A DNA stretch of 64,000 nucleotides from assembly GCA_009760885.1 (NCBI GenBank), contig CM019696.1, positions 47,562,017-47,626,016 of the forward strand, in the 5' to 3' direction. Below the pieces are notes generated by a model that did no database searches, had not been told where the DNA came from, and saw only the letters and a program-made list of their open reading frames with translations. The DNA is from Achatina immaculata. Its lineage: Eukaryota > Mollusca > Gastropoda > Stylommatophora > Achatinidae. Positions 22,774 through 33,539 of this stretch are shown piece by piece. Positions within the stretch are counted from its first letter, which is position 1. Each line of letters starts with the position of its first letter. Made by a program: the position numbers and the translations under genes.

Positions 22774-24301
22774 CTGTCCAAAAAAAACGCATAACTACTG
22801 ATGACCCAATTTTAGCCATAACTTTGATATTCTATAGCTTTTTAAATTGAATGAATAAAATTTTCAAATTGCACACAATAATACCTAAGAGTTTAACCAC
22901 TCATTTGACAGTTTCTTGCATCTGTGTGACGAGAATTTGTTAGTCCCAGGGGTTCTCAAGTTAGTATAGTGTGTGGCCTCTGCTTGCATCAATAAGCAAC
23001 TGGCATCTCCTGGGCATAGATGCGATCAGATGTCTGATGTGCGCCTGTGGGATGGCTGCCCACTCTTCCTGAAGTGCCTGCCACAGATCACGACAGTTGG
23101 CTGGAGAAACGTTTCGGCGACAAACACGTCTTTGCAGCTCATCCCCTAGGTTCTCGATCAGATTCATGTCTGGAGACAGGGATGGCCAGATAAGGAGGAG
23201 AATGTTGTTGGAAGTCAGGAACTGTGTGGTGAACCGTGCAGAATGAGGTCTGGCGTTGTCCTGTTGAAACACAGACTTTGTGCAGCCAAAAATGGAAGGA
23301 CATGGGGTTGAAGAATTTTATTGATGTATCGTTGTGCATTCAAACCTCCTTCAGTCTGCACCAGTGGACTCTTTCCATTGAAATTGATCATTCCCCATAC
23401 CATTACACCTCCACCACCGTGCGGCGGAGCTTCATCAACGCAATTTTGGGCAAAACTTTCATTTGGCCTACTGTAGACCCTTCACCGCATATCATGGCAG
23501 TACAACAAAAAGGAAGATTCGTCACTAAACCAGACATGTCTCCATTGATTGTCAGTTGTGCAGGGCTGATGCTGTTGGCCAAAATAAGTTGATTTTGGCG
23601 ATGGCATCTTGTTAAGACAGGACCTCAGTGAGGTCGTTGTGCTACCAATCCAGCTTCATGCAGTCTATTCCAAACAGTTTGATCAGACACATGACATCCT
23701 GCAAGCAATGACTGGGCACTTGAGGAAGCTGTTGTAAACCTGTTTCTGAGGTGATGAACCAGAATAAAGTGATCATCAGCTGCTGTTGTCACCCTGGGTC
23801 GTCCACTGTGATGCCGGTCTTCAGATGTACCAGTAGCTTTGAAACGATGCCAAAGTTGACTGATGGTACTCTGCTGCACGTTTAAATGCCTGGCAACCTG
23901 ACTTTGACTTTCGCCTGCTTGCAGGTGACCAATAGCAATGTTTTGTAAATTTTGCAATAGACTCGCCATAATTGTCTGCTTGAAAATTAACTGAATTTGT
24001 TTGTGTAACCTCATCTTTTTTTAGGGTTTCATTTGCATGGGAAGTGAGTTATGCTCACCACAAAAATCAAGACTTTTCCATAAACGCACCATCAGTTATG
24101 GTAAAAAAAAAAATGCGTGATTAGCAAGGGCAGCTACTACGCTCTGACTGTACAGGAGAATAACAAAATTCACGCTAAATCATGGACCTGATATCTTGGT
24201 GACAATTGTTGGTTTGGTTTGAGATACTCGGGAAAAAAATTCTTGTCATAACATAAAAAATGAAGCTTATATAAGCTATGTGTTTCTTTTTGTTTGGACA
24301 G
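22774..24301 (-). mobile_element. Tc1/mariner DNA transposon, copy 1 (inactive)
   Basis: About 1.53 kb with terminal inverted repeats beginning CTGTCCAAAAAAA-CGCATA and a TA after the right end. The minus strand encodes a Tc1-type transposase in pieces: an N-terminal paired-like DNA-binding part (24014-23625: GESQSQVARHLNVQQSTISQ, RHHSGRPRVTTAADD) and a catalytic part (23403-22961: FQQDNARPHSARFTTQF, WPSLSPDMNLIENLGDEL). Spacing of the second Asp and the Glu is 34 residues (DD34E). Frameshifts and stops separate the frames. Confidence 0.9.
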
Positions 24302-24332
24302 TATACATTCAGAAACAAACAATAAGTCTAAA

Positions 24333-24517
24333 CAGTGGTTCCCACCATGGGAGTACGTGGCAGGGCATTTAGTGGTACATGAGAAGTTGGATAATGGTGG
24401 AAAACAGATAAATAGCAACCCTAATGGTAAGAAACAATTTTGCCATTTTGAAGGGCTACAATTTATGGAAGTAGGCTGCCAAGGGGTATGCAAGTGGAAA
24501 AAGGTTGGGAACCACTG
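24333..24517. mobile_element. hAT-type MITE, about 185 bp
   Basis: Begins CAGTGGTTCCCACC and ends AAGGTTGGGAACCACTG: terminal inverted repeats of the common hAT kind. Flanks GTCTAAA and GTCTAGC resemble the 8-bp duplications with TCTA core that hAT elements make. No transposase. Confidence 0.75.
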
Positions 24518-24529
24518 GTCTAGCGCCTT

Positions 24530-25137
24530 GGCCAAGATAGGTGACTACTAGCTGAAGTATCCATAGAAAGCACTGGCAGTTAAAATAAGCAGAAACTGGA
24601 GGTAAAAACAGGAAAGATGAATGGATGGAGTAATAGAAACTTTAATCATCCCCTTACATGAAGCAGGCTTTCAAACTTTGTCAAGAAAACTATAAGAGTC
24701 CTTGACATTACAAGGTCCTGGAGAAACGAGATCAGGGCAAGACAGGACCATAACATAGTTTTATGGTTAAAAAACATGCAGAAAAGCATAAAAAAGAGTT
24801 CAGAGGAAGATGAAGGGTTGTAGTTTTCTAAATTTCCTGGATCAGACATAGAGAAGCAAGTTTTCCATCAAAGCTCCACCAGTTATGTAATGTTTTAATC
24901 CAAGTTCTGTTTGGCAGATGTAAATATAACAATAATTCATTTCTAGGAGCATGATCCGGAAGAGTGATACAAGTTTTGGCAAGTTTTGTTACACATACTC
25001 AGCCAACAATACATTGATTCCTTCATAATCTGTATGAGAAATTATTATGACTGATGCCACAATAACCAGTATCTTTTGCCAGCTTTACTGCATATTTTTT
25101 AGCAACTGGCAATCTTGAAACATTTTTTTTTACTTAG
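24530..25137. other. intron 3, no feature recognised
   Basis: AT-rich intron leading to the T-rich acceptor of exon 4. Confidence 0.5.
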
Positions 25138-25217
25138 GCATGGGTGAGACTAGCACTGAATGATGGGTTGATGGAAAGTTACCTTCATTCTATGATAGTG
25201 GACACAAAGACATTGAA
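25138..25217 (+). CDS. PLEKHM1: PLEKHM1-like exon 4: RUN domain
   Basis: Acceptor is a run of T followed by ACTTAG; donor is GAA|GTAAGT. 26 codons plus two bases. The peptide AWVRLALNDGLMESYLHSM is nearly identical to AWLRLALNDGLMECYLKLL of vertebrate PLEKHM1 (from memory); RUN domains in general have a conserved W-R-AL-N-L block here. It begins in phase 0 where exon 3 ends, and its last two bases (AA) are completed by G of the next exon to lysine. A short LINE B scrap lies about 95 bp downstream. Confidence 0.92.
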
Positions 25218-25312
25218 GTAAGTGAAGTCTTTAACATATTAAACAGTTTTGAACTTTTCTTAAGTATTCAATGGTGTACTTAATTTATGTTTACTGAGAG
25301 CTTACATCTTAG

Positions 25313-25470
25313 GTCGACTACGTGAAACTTTAAAGAGGACATTGTTAAGAGAGGCCAGTTCAGTGGGCATAACATCCCTTGATGAGATTGAAAAACTCGC
25401 TGAAGACAGGAAATCTTGGCAAACTACCATGCTATGTGATGTTTAGACTACCATACTATGTGATGTTTAG
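25313..25470 (+). mobile_element. LINE B 3' scrap
   Basis: RETLKRTLLREAS and LDEIEKLAEDRKSWQTT match the last 45 residues of LINE B. A short internal duplication (ACCATACTATGTGATGTTTAG) follows. Confidence 0.75.
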
Positions 25471-25479
25471 CAGCACGGG

Positions 25480-25970
25480 AAGGATAGCAGTAAGAGCTTA
25501 CATATTCCCAGTGGCAACATATGGATGCAAAAATGGGACACACTTAACAGATCACTAGAAAAGAGAATAACAGTATTTGAAATGAAATATTATAGAAGAG
25601 CATTCAGAATATCATGGATAGAACGAAAATTAAATAAAGAGATACTAATAGGATTAGGTTCACAGAAAACTGCTCGTAAACACCATCAGAATTAGAAAGC
25701 TGAGATACTTTGACCACATCAAGAGACACAATGGTTTGGAGAGGTTAAACAGTAGAAGGCTTAGTGCCCAGCAAAAGAGAAAAGGGGCGATCTCACCGCA
25801 CGTGGACTCGGAACATCCACAGAAAGTCTGAACATGTCATTGTGAGACACTGGTCAACATGCACAAGACTGCATTGCATTCAGAGAGACAGTGAGAGAGA
25901 CAATGTTCTGGAAAGGGCACATCACTTGAAAAAAGGCTTACTAATGCAGTCATGCTTATATATGTGAATG
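25480..25970 (+). mobile_element. degenerate LINE 3' end
   Basis: Frames with many stops encode LINE tail features (RAFRISWI near 25600; KLRYFDHIKRHNGLERL near 25700; SKREKGRSHRTWTRNI near 25770). Confidence 0.6.
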
Positions 25971-26344
25971 CATGTGTGTGCACAAGATCCTGCTTGCTTA
26001 CTTTTTTAAAATTTTATTTGTTTTGCCTTCATCTCAGTGAAAAATAATAGTTGACATAATTTAATAACACAGAAACAGAAGTTTAGATTTGCTTTTTACT
26101 AGTTACCTCTGGTTAATTTGGTAAATCTGCGGCATTGGTCTGATAGTTATTGCTTATTTAGGGTAGTATTCAGTGTTGCATGGTTGATTATTTCAATGAA
26201 GTGCATTAGAGTGAATGTTTCAGGGATAGAGGAAGTTAACAAAAAGTCTGTAGATCTCATGCAAGTCAGGTTAATGAATTTAGCCTGCCTAAGGAAATAG
26301 TTTTCTGTAGTGTTTTCAGAGTTTGCTTGTAATGTTTGACACAA

Positions 26345-26790
26345 CCTGTTATCTTCACAGCCTGTTAGTTTTTTCACAGCCTGTTACTTTTCTTCACAGC
26401 CTGTTACTTTTCTTCACAGCCTGTTACTTTTCTTCACAGCCTGTTACTTTTCTTCACAGCTTGTTACTTTTCTTTGCAGCCTGTTAGTTTTCTTCACAGC
26501 CTGTTATCTTCATGGCCTGTTATCTCCACAGCCTGTTTTCTTCACAGCCTGTTTTCTTCACAACCTGTTATCTTCACAGCCTATTATCTTCACAGCCTGT
26601 TTTCTTCACAACCTGTTATCTTCACAGCCTGTTATCTTCACAGCCTGTTTTCTTCACAACCTGTTATCTTCACAACCTGTTATCTTCACAGCCTGTTTTC
26701 TTCACAACCTGTTATCTTCAAAGCATTTTATCTTCACTTCCTATTATTTTCACAGTGTGCTATCTTCACAGTCTGTTATCATATGAACCA
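26345..26790 (+). repeat. minisatellite TTCACAGCCTGTTA, 15-20 bp units
   Basis: First half has about six 20-bp units (CTTCACAGCCTGTTACTTTT); second half uses 15- to 16-bp units (TTCACAGCCTGTTATC / TTCACAACC). The change of unit length within one array suggests two rounds of expansion. It leaves two plus-strand frames open by chance. Confidence 0.9.
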
Positions 26791-26794
26791 GACA

Positions 26795-27185
26795 GTTAAA
26801 ATATTTTGGTCACATCAAGTGGCACGATACAGTACAAGAAAAGTAGAAAGAAAAAAGAGGAAGAGGATGACAGTGATAGAGATTAGTGGATAGTATGTTC
26901 TCAAGAAACGACCAAGTGATAATCTGCAAACTGAGAACAGGGCATTGCATGCTGAAACCAGTCTTTACCAGAAACTGAAAAGTGGCACAGCAGACCTATG
27001 TGTCTGTGGCAAAGAACAACAGATGCCACATCACATCCTCCAGAGTTGCCCACTACACAGCCCTCTCAGGCAGAAGGACCTGACCAGACCCCAGCCCCCC
27101 TACAAAAGAAGCTCTGTGTGGCGATAGTGAAAACCTTTAATGACCTGCATTTGTGAGAGAGATTGATGTCGATGTCTGAGCTGTG
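26795..27185 (+). mobile_element. LINE tails: two short fragments
   Basis: 26795-26890 encodes VKIFWSHQVARYSTRKV, a LINE C-terminal block. 26900-27127 encodes KLRTGHCMLK-like and LCVCGKEQQMPHHILQSCPL, the Cys-rich knuckle after RNase H of an I/Jockey-like element. Confidence 0.68.
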
Positions 27186-27364
27186 AAGGAGATGGACAGT
27201 AATTTTTTTTAAAAATGGACTGGATTCAGCATGATTCACATGAAAGTTTACAGTATGTTAACACAAAGTGCAAAGACTTTGAAAAATATTGTGCTCCACC
27301 TGTTACATTTTATCATATTTTTAATCTTAATATCTTATTATTGTATTCATTGTAATAAATCTTA

Positions 27365-29810
27365 TCTTATATATCTTATATCCTTCCCGTGCCGTTAGAC
27401 GTCACATAGGGCTTGCAAAGTAGTTCGCCAATTTTTCCTGTCTTCGGCGAGTCTTTCAACCTCAACAAAGGATTTTATGCCTGTTAACTTGGCCTCTCTT
27501 AATAATGTCCTCTTCAGAGTTTCACGCGGTCTGCCCCTTTTTCTTCGGCCTGTTGTGTTCCACTTGATAGCTTGTTTTGGGATTCTCTGATCATTTCTTC
27601 TCATCAAGTGACCAACATATGTCCATCTCCTTTTCCTGATCACCCGTGAGACTGGTTGTTGTTCAGTCATCTGTCTTATCTCTGCATTGTTCTTGAATTC
27701 ATTCCATTTGATGCCGAGTATTTTCCTTAGGCATTTGTTTTCAAAAGAGTCTAATTTCTTTTCTATTTCTTTAGTTGTTTTCCAGCTTTTGCATGCATAA
27801 ATGAGGGTGGATATTACATTTGAATTGAATAGTTTTAACTTGGTTTTTGTGCTTATAACTTTTGAATTCCATATGTTCTCAAGATTCTTGAAGATTGATG
27901 CTGCTTTTGCAATTCTGATCCTAACTTCCTTTCTAGTGTCACCATCCTGGTCTATGTAGCTGCCAAGGTATGCAGATTGATTGACTTCTTCAATATCTGT
28001 CCCTTCTATGTGTATTTTTCCATTTTGATTGATGGGAATTTTCATTATTTTTGTTTTGTCCTTGTTAATTTCAAGTCCTATTTTGCTAGCCAGTGAAGAT
28101 AGGCTATCTGTTTTTTCTTGCATGGAATTCACATTATTACTGATAAGAGTTATGTCATCAGCAAAATCAAGATCTTCTAGTTGGGTCCCATGTACCCAGT
28201 CAATACCTGTGTTACCTTTGCAGCATTTTGTCATTATGAAGTCTATTGTAATCCCAAAAAGTAAAGGAGACAGTATACATCCTTGTTTCACGCCTGTTTC
28301 AATCTGGAACCATTCACTCATCCCTTCTTCTGTCTTGACTGCACAACCATATCCATTGTATAAGTCCTTAATGATGTTGACAATTTTAGATGGTATTCCA
28401 TATAGACATAAAATTCTCCATAATGAATCTCTGTGTATGCTATCAAATGCCTTCTTAAAATCTATGAAATTCAGTATTAATGGTTTCTGCTTTTCAATAT
28501 GTTCTTCAAGTATTATTCTGAGAGTAAAGATCTGGTCAAGACAGCTTCTCCCTTTTCGAAATCCTGCTTGTTCTTCTCTCATTGCAGTATCCACTATATC
28601 TTTGAGTCTATTCAAAATGACCTTGCAAAATACTTTTGACACAACTGATATTAAGGTTACTCCTCTCCAGTTGTTACAGTCACTAAGGTTGCCCTTTTTT
28701 GGTATTTTAACAATGATTCCCTTCTTCCAATTAGAAGGGACCTTTTCTTCTTTCCAAATCTTGTTAAACATTCTCTGTAGTTGTCTCATGTTGTCACTAT
28801 TGATAGCTTTTAGCATCTCGGCTGTTATTTCATCTTCACCTGCAGCTTTGTTGTTAGCCATTAAATTCACTGCTGTTTCAATTTCATGCAATTTAATTTC
28901 ATCTAGATTGACATTTAGTTGTGGGGCTGGTAAGTCAGTTTCAAGGTTTAACAATTCTTTTGGGTGTGGTCGATTGAGTATTTCTTGGAAGTGTTCAGCC
29001 CATCTTTGCTTTTGGTCTTTATTTGATGTTAATAATGTTCCAGTTTTGCTAAGGATTGGTCTTTCTTTAGATGTAATAGTACCTGTTAGCCTCTTTTGTA
29101 TGTTATATAAAGTTTTGCTGTCTCCTGTTTTTGCTGCTTTTTCTGCCTCTTTCGCCATATTGTCTATGTATTCTCTTTTATCCCTTCTAGCTGAACTTTT
29201 TACTTTCTTGTCTATGTCTTTGTATTTTGCTTTTGCCGAATCTCTTTCATGATCTGCTTTTGCATTCAACATGTTTAATTTGACTGCTCGTCTTTCATGT
29301 ATATACTTCCATGTTTTATCTGATATCCATGCTTTTCTATTTGGTTTTTCCAATCCAGCGCTTACCTTTGCTGCTGTGATTATGGCTGTGCTGTAAGAAT
29401 TCCATAACTCATCTATACCTATCTCCTCAACTTCACTGGGTGTTTTGGAATGATTGGCAAGTTCCTGATTGAAATTAATGTTAGTATTTTCTTCTTGTAG
29501 GCTGTGGATGTTTATCTTTCTGTGTACTGATTTCTTGTGTTGATTTTTCAATTTTAGTTTTATTTTCCTTATGCACAGGTTGTGATCTGTTGACATCTGC
29601 ACCCCTATAAGCCCTTACATCCATGAGAGATGTTCTGTATTGCTTTCTAATACAAAAATGGTCTATCTGGTTTCTAGTTCTATTATCTGGAGATATCCAT
29701 GTTGTTTTATGTATCTCTTTGTGTGGGAATATTGTGCCTCCAATGACCATGCCCTCTGTGAGACATATTTCAATTAATCTTTCTCCATTCTGATTAACCA
29801 TTGTAATAAA
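27365..29810 (-). mobile_element. LINE B: RTE/CR1-like retrotransposon, 5'-truncated
   Basis: Minus strand: APE endonuclease end (29800-29580: TWISPDNRTRNQIDHFCIRK, RAYRGADVN then SDHNL in the next frame), reverse transcriptase (29602-27395) and a tail of ATATAAG-like simple repeat at 27360-27375. One frameshift near 29585 separates endonuclease and RT. It lies antisense in intron 4 with its truncated 5' end within about 50 bp of the exon 5 acceptor. Confidence 0.88.
27395..29602 (-). CDS. LINE B reverse transcriptase, 735 residues
   Basis: Non-LTR reverse transcriptase without RNase H. Visible motifs: NNKAAGEDEITAEMLKAI, WRGVTLISVVSKVFCKVI, EQAGFRKGRSCLDQIFTLR, FIDFKKAFDSIHRDSLW (catalytic Asp), TGVKQGCILSPLLFGI, and DFADDITLIS with FADD at residues 480-483 (28154-28165), then SAYLGSYIDQDG and the C-terminal block WTYVGHLMRRNDQ-GRPRETLKRT ending QALCDV. 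The whole RT frame is open, so this copy is comparatively young. Fragments of the same family occur at 18.1, 25.3 and 53.3 kb. Confidence 0.9.
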   Translation of the reverse strand: MQMSTDHNLCIRKIKLKLKNQHKKSVHRKINIHSLQEENTNINFNQELANHSKTPSEVEEIGIDELWNSYSTAIITAAKVSAGLEKPNRKAWISDKTWKYIHERRAVKLNMLNAKADHERDSAKAKYKDIDKKVKSSARRDKREYIDNMAKEAEKAAKTGDSKTLYNIQKRLTGTITSKERPILSKTGTLLTSNKDQKQRWAEHFQEILNRPHPKELLNLETDLPAPQLNVNLDEIKLHEIETAVNLMANNKAAGEDEITAEMLKAINSDNMRQLQRMFNKIWKEEKVPSNWKKGIIVKIPKKGNLSDCNNWRGVTLISVVSKVFCKVILNRLKDIVDTAMREEQAGFRKGRSCLDQIFTLRIILEEHIEKQKPLILNFIDFKKAFDSIHRDSLWRILCLYGIPSKIVNIIKDLYNGYGCAVKTEEGMSEWFQIETGVKQGCILSPLLFGITIDFIMTKCCKGNTGIDWVHGTQLEDLDFADDITLISNNVNSMQEKTDSLSSLASKIGLEINKDKTKIMKIPINQNGKIHIEGTDIEEVNQSAYLGSYIDQDGDTRKEVRIRIAKAASIFKNLENIWNSKVISTKTKLKLFNSNVISTLIYACKSWKTTKEIEKKLDSFENKCLRKILGIKWNEFKNNAEIRQMTEQQPVSRVIRKRRWTYVGHLMRRNDQRIPKQAIKWNTTGRRKRGRPRETLKRTLLREAKLTGIKSFVEVERLAEDRKNWRTTLQALCDV

Positions 29811-29847
29811 TGGCGCAGAGTAAACCAGGTTTATCAACATTTTACAG

Positions 29848-29918
29848 GTATTTCTACCATTCCTATTCTTTCCTGAGAGACCACGAACAACCTGGCATAC
29901 TGAAGAATCTACTAACTG
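29848..29918 (+). CDS. PLEKHM1: PLEKHM1-like exon 5: RUN domain
   Basis: Acceptor CATTTTACAG, donor ACTG|GTATGT. One base, 23 codons, one base. The peptide YFYHSYSFLRDHEQPGILKN followed by LLTG corresponds to [20 protein letters not shown] and FLQG in vertebrate PLEKHM1 (from memory), with the conserved Y-x-x-x-A/S-x-L-R-D block. The last base G joins GT of the next exon to give glycine. An antisense LINE (LINE B) ends only a few tens of bases before the acceptor. Confidence 0.88.
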
Positions 29919-30128
29919 GTATGTTAGTAATTTTGAGTTATATATCAAACATAGCTGTTGTTTTCCTTGGCGCAGTTTTAAAACTTATTGAACTACATAA
30001 TTTTGTAAATTGGTCTGTCTATCAGTTTTTAGTTGGGATATAACAGCCATGTGCTCTGTATAATGAAAGCAGAGGGGAGATTGTTAGATTGTCTCACTTT
30101 ATTGCCAGGTGTAATCTTCAGTTGCTGC

Positions 30129-30840
30129 TTAACTCATCGACTGCCATCCTCGCTATAGCGAGGTCTTCCGGTTAGTCTGGTGACTGCCATCCTCACTATA
30201 GCGAGGTCTTCCGGTTAGTCTGGTGACTGCCATCATCGCTATATTGAGATTTGTTTCATTACATCATAAAACCAGTGTAACTTTTAATTGTACACGATTA
30301 TCTGCACGTCTGGTAACCTTTCATAGTTCAATCCAAAGTGTGGCTAACAGCCGAGCAAAATCGATGTTTTTAATTGAGAAATGTCAATATTTATTGTGAT
30401 TTCGGAGGCATAAGGACATGTCCTATGACCCGACCACTGTTCCTGAATGTACCCCAAGTACATCTAGACCTATTAAATGGACTGGAGAAGTAGTTAGAAG
30501 GTTATTTCAGATATTTTAGTGAGAATGCCACCACATGACGAGATCGGATGAAAATTTAAGTAGATCTGGAAATCGCCGTTGGTAAATGTACATCTAGGCA
30601 TCACTGATGGTAAGCAGTACACAGTTATCAGCTAAAATCATCACACTACTTTTTTCCTAAAAAACTCTTCATTTATGAAATCTTCTTACATTTACAGCTA
30701 TTTTCGTGCATAATATGTATACTTTTAAAGTGGAAATACTTTGTACATTCACTTTTACAACTATACATATCAAGACCCACGCTTTTTGCATGGCACAGAC
30801 TGGAACGTCTGCGTTTTTTCTGTGGCACAGAAAGAGTTAA
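30129..30840. mobile_element. piggyBac-like non-autonomous element
   Basis: Both ends are TTAA followed inwardly by a short inverted repeat (TTAACTC at 30129 and GAGTTAA at 30834-30840). Just inside the left end are 2.5 tandem copies of a 43-bp unit, each with a palindrome (CCTCGCTATAGCGAGG at 30148-30163). No transposase frame is intact. The call rests on TTAA, the inverted ends and the length; the family is an inference. Confidence 0.6.
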
Positions 30841-30841
30841 T

Positions 30842-31470
30842 GCAGTCGTCAAGGAAGATGAGAAAAAGGCACAAAATTAAACCAGGTTGACAGCTTTAAG
30901 TACTTAGGCACCTTGTTAACATCAAATGGAAGATGTATCACCAAAGTAAAAAGCAGAATTGCACAAGCCAAGACCTCCTTTCAAAAGTTGAAATACATAG
31001 TTTGTAATGAGAGTCAGGAAGAGAGTGCTATGGTGTTAACTGAATCAGTCTTGTTCTATGAATGTGAAGCCTGGATGGTCAGTAAAGAGATACAAAAAAG
31101 GCTGAAATGTAGTTCTTAAGAAGACTGCTTAAGGTACTATGGACAGCGAGAAAATCAAACGTTATAGTTCTGAAAGATGCGCAGGAAACAAGGAAAATTA
31201 TAATGAAGATCAGAAAGTGACAATCCAGATTTGTAGGGCATGTTCAGAGAAGAGAAGAGTTAGAGCACCTAATGGCAAAAGGGAAGCTCGAAGGTAGAAG
31301 AGACCGAGGTAGACAGAGAGAAAAGATGTTTGATGGTTTGGCATCCTGGTACAGGAAATGCTCAGTGACAAGTCTATTGAGCACAAAGGATTGAGGGTTA
31401 TGGAAGGACATGATATCTTACAGCTGTCAGCAAGGACTGAGAGAGAGAGAGAAAGAGAGAGAGAGAGTAA
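30842..31470 (+). mobile_element. degenerate LINE 3' end
   Basis: Frame 30913-31119 encodes MLTSNGRCITKVKSRIAQAK and FYECEAWMVSKEIQKRL, the block after the RT core. Further pieces to a (GAGA)n tail at 31440-31466. Several stops. Confidence 0.72.
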
Positions 31471-31708
31471 TATTACAACAACTGGTTGTGAGCAAAGTTA
31501 AAATGTGTCACTGAATTTTTGGTAGTCATTATCACTATCATGACATGTATTAATGGCCATGTTATCAGGACATTATAACATTTTATCATTAAAAATCATA
31601 TTTTCATTGCTTATCCCATAACTCTTGTAATGGGTTAGAGCTCTGATTTTAAAAAAAATGACAGATGAAGAAACAGAAATAAGATTTAAAAAAATTATTT
31701 GAATTATT

Positions 31709-33174
31709 CTGTCCAAAAAAAAGAAATGCATAGCTTATATAAGCTTCATTTTTTATATGTTATGACAAAAATGTTTTCCCGGCTTTCTCAAACCAAACCA
31801 AAAATTGTCACCAAGATATCAGCGTGAAACTGCCAAAATGCAGTAGCTGCCCTTGCAAATCATGTTTTTTTAACCATAACTCACATTGCATTTATGGAAA
31901 AGTGTGATTTTTGTGGTGAGCACAACTCAATTCCCATGCAAATGAAACCCTATAAAAAGATGAGGCTACACAAACAAATTTAGTTAATTTTCAAGCAGAC
32001 AATTATGGCGTGTCTATCAAAGCAAGCAGGTGAAAGTCAAAGTCAGGTTGCCAGGCATTTAAATGTGCAGCAGAGCACCATCAGTCGACTTTGGCACCGT
32101 TTCCAAGCCACTGGCTCAGTTGAAGACCGACACCGCAGTGGATGACCCAGGGTGACAACAGCAGCTGATGATCGCTTTATTCTGGTTCATCACCTCAGAA
32201 ACAGGTTTATAACAGCTTCTTCAAGTGCCCAGTCATTGCTTGCAGGACATCATGTGTCTGATAAAACTGTTTGGAATAGACTGCATGAAGCTGGACTGGT
32301 GGCATGACAACCTCGCCGAGGTCCTGTCTTAACGAGACATCATCGGCAAAATCAACTTGTTTTGGCCAACCAATATGGCCCTGGACAACTGACAATCAGT
32401 GGAAATGTGTCTGGTTTAGTGATGAATCTTCCTTTTTGTTGCACCGATATGATATGCAGAGAAGGGTCTACTGTAGGCCAAATGAAAGTTTTGCCCAGAA
32501 TTGCGTTGATGAAGCTCTGCTGCACGGTGGTGGAGGTGTAATGGTATGAGGAATGATCAGTTTCAACGGAAGGAGTCCATTGGTGCAGATTAAAGGAGGC
32601 TTGAATGTGCAACGATACGTCAATGAAATTCTTCGACCCCACATCCTTCCATTTTTGGCTGCGCAAAGGTCTGTGTTTCAACAGGACAATGCCAGTCCCC
32701 ATTCTGCACAGTTCACCACACAGTTCCTGACTTTCAACAACATTCTCACCCTTCTCTGGCCATCCCTGTCTCCAGAATGAATACAATTGAGCACCTGTGG
32801 GGTGAGCTGCAAAGACGTGTTTGTTGCCAAAATGTTTCTCCAGCCAATCGTTGTGATCTGTGGCAGGTACTCCAGGAAGAGTGGGCAACCATCCCACAGG
32901 CGCACATCAGACATCTGATAACATCTATTCCCAGGAGATGCCAGTCGCTGATTGATGCAAGCGGAGGCCAGACATCACACTAACTTGAGAACCCCTGGGA
33001 CTAACAAATTATCGTCACATAGATGCAAGAAACTGTCAAGTGAGTGTTTAAACTCTTAAGTATTATTGTGTGCAATTTGAAAATTTTATTCATTCAATTT
33101 AAAAAGCTACAGAATATCAAAGTTATGGCTAAAATTGGGTCATCAGTAGTTATGCGTTTCTATTTTTTGGACAG
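31709..33174 (+). mobile_element. Tc1/mariner DNA transposon, copy 2 (inactive)
   Basis: 1.47 kb, same family as 22774-24301 but inverted relative to it. Terminal repeats CTGTCCAAAAAAAAGAAATG / CTGTCCAAAAAATAGAAACG; TA follows the right end. Transposase pieces: GESQSQVARHLNVQQSTISR near 32030, VWFSDESSFLLHRYDMQRR (32304-32549), SVFQQDNASPHSAQFTTQF and WPSLSPE (32553-32780), then NTIEHLWGELQRRVC (32777-32983). A one-base loss near 32777 breaks the frame at the SPDxNxIE block; a stop at 32548 splits the catalytic core. Confidence 0.9.
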
Positions 33175-33539
33175 TATAGTTTTCCCATTCAGGTTTTTCT
33201 ATTCCCCAAAACAACACTGATGATAGAATGAAAAACGTGCAAGATGTATTTATTATTACAAAAAAAATCTCATGAAATGTTTTGAACATGTATCCCTTTA
33301 CTACCTTTTCATTCTGTGATGATGTACATTGCAATTATTGGTGTTATTTCAATATTTTGCATTTATTTTATGTAAGTGTCCACTGTCAGTTTTTGTTATT
33401 ACCTGCATATGGCCTCTTTTATTCCAGCAAGACTCAAGAAATGAAGATTCTGAAAAATCATTGTTCTGTCTGTGTTAGTGAAGTATTTTCATCATCAGTT
33501 AAAAAATAGGAGGGGGGGTGTGGGTTGGTAGGTGTGTTC

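Noticed and set aside
26345..26790. CRISPR-like array
   Set aside because: Units are contiguous with no unique spacers, and the DNA is clearly animal nuclear.
26474..26893. 139- and 95-residue plus-strand frames rich in FFTTCYLHSL
   Set aside because: Frames run through the TTCACAGCCTGTTA minisatellite and are open in more than one phase, as expected of repeats without stops.
28029..29252. 407-residue plus-strand frame
   Set aside because: Exact antisense shadow of the LINE B reverse transcriptase (minus strand, 27395-29602).
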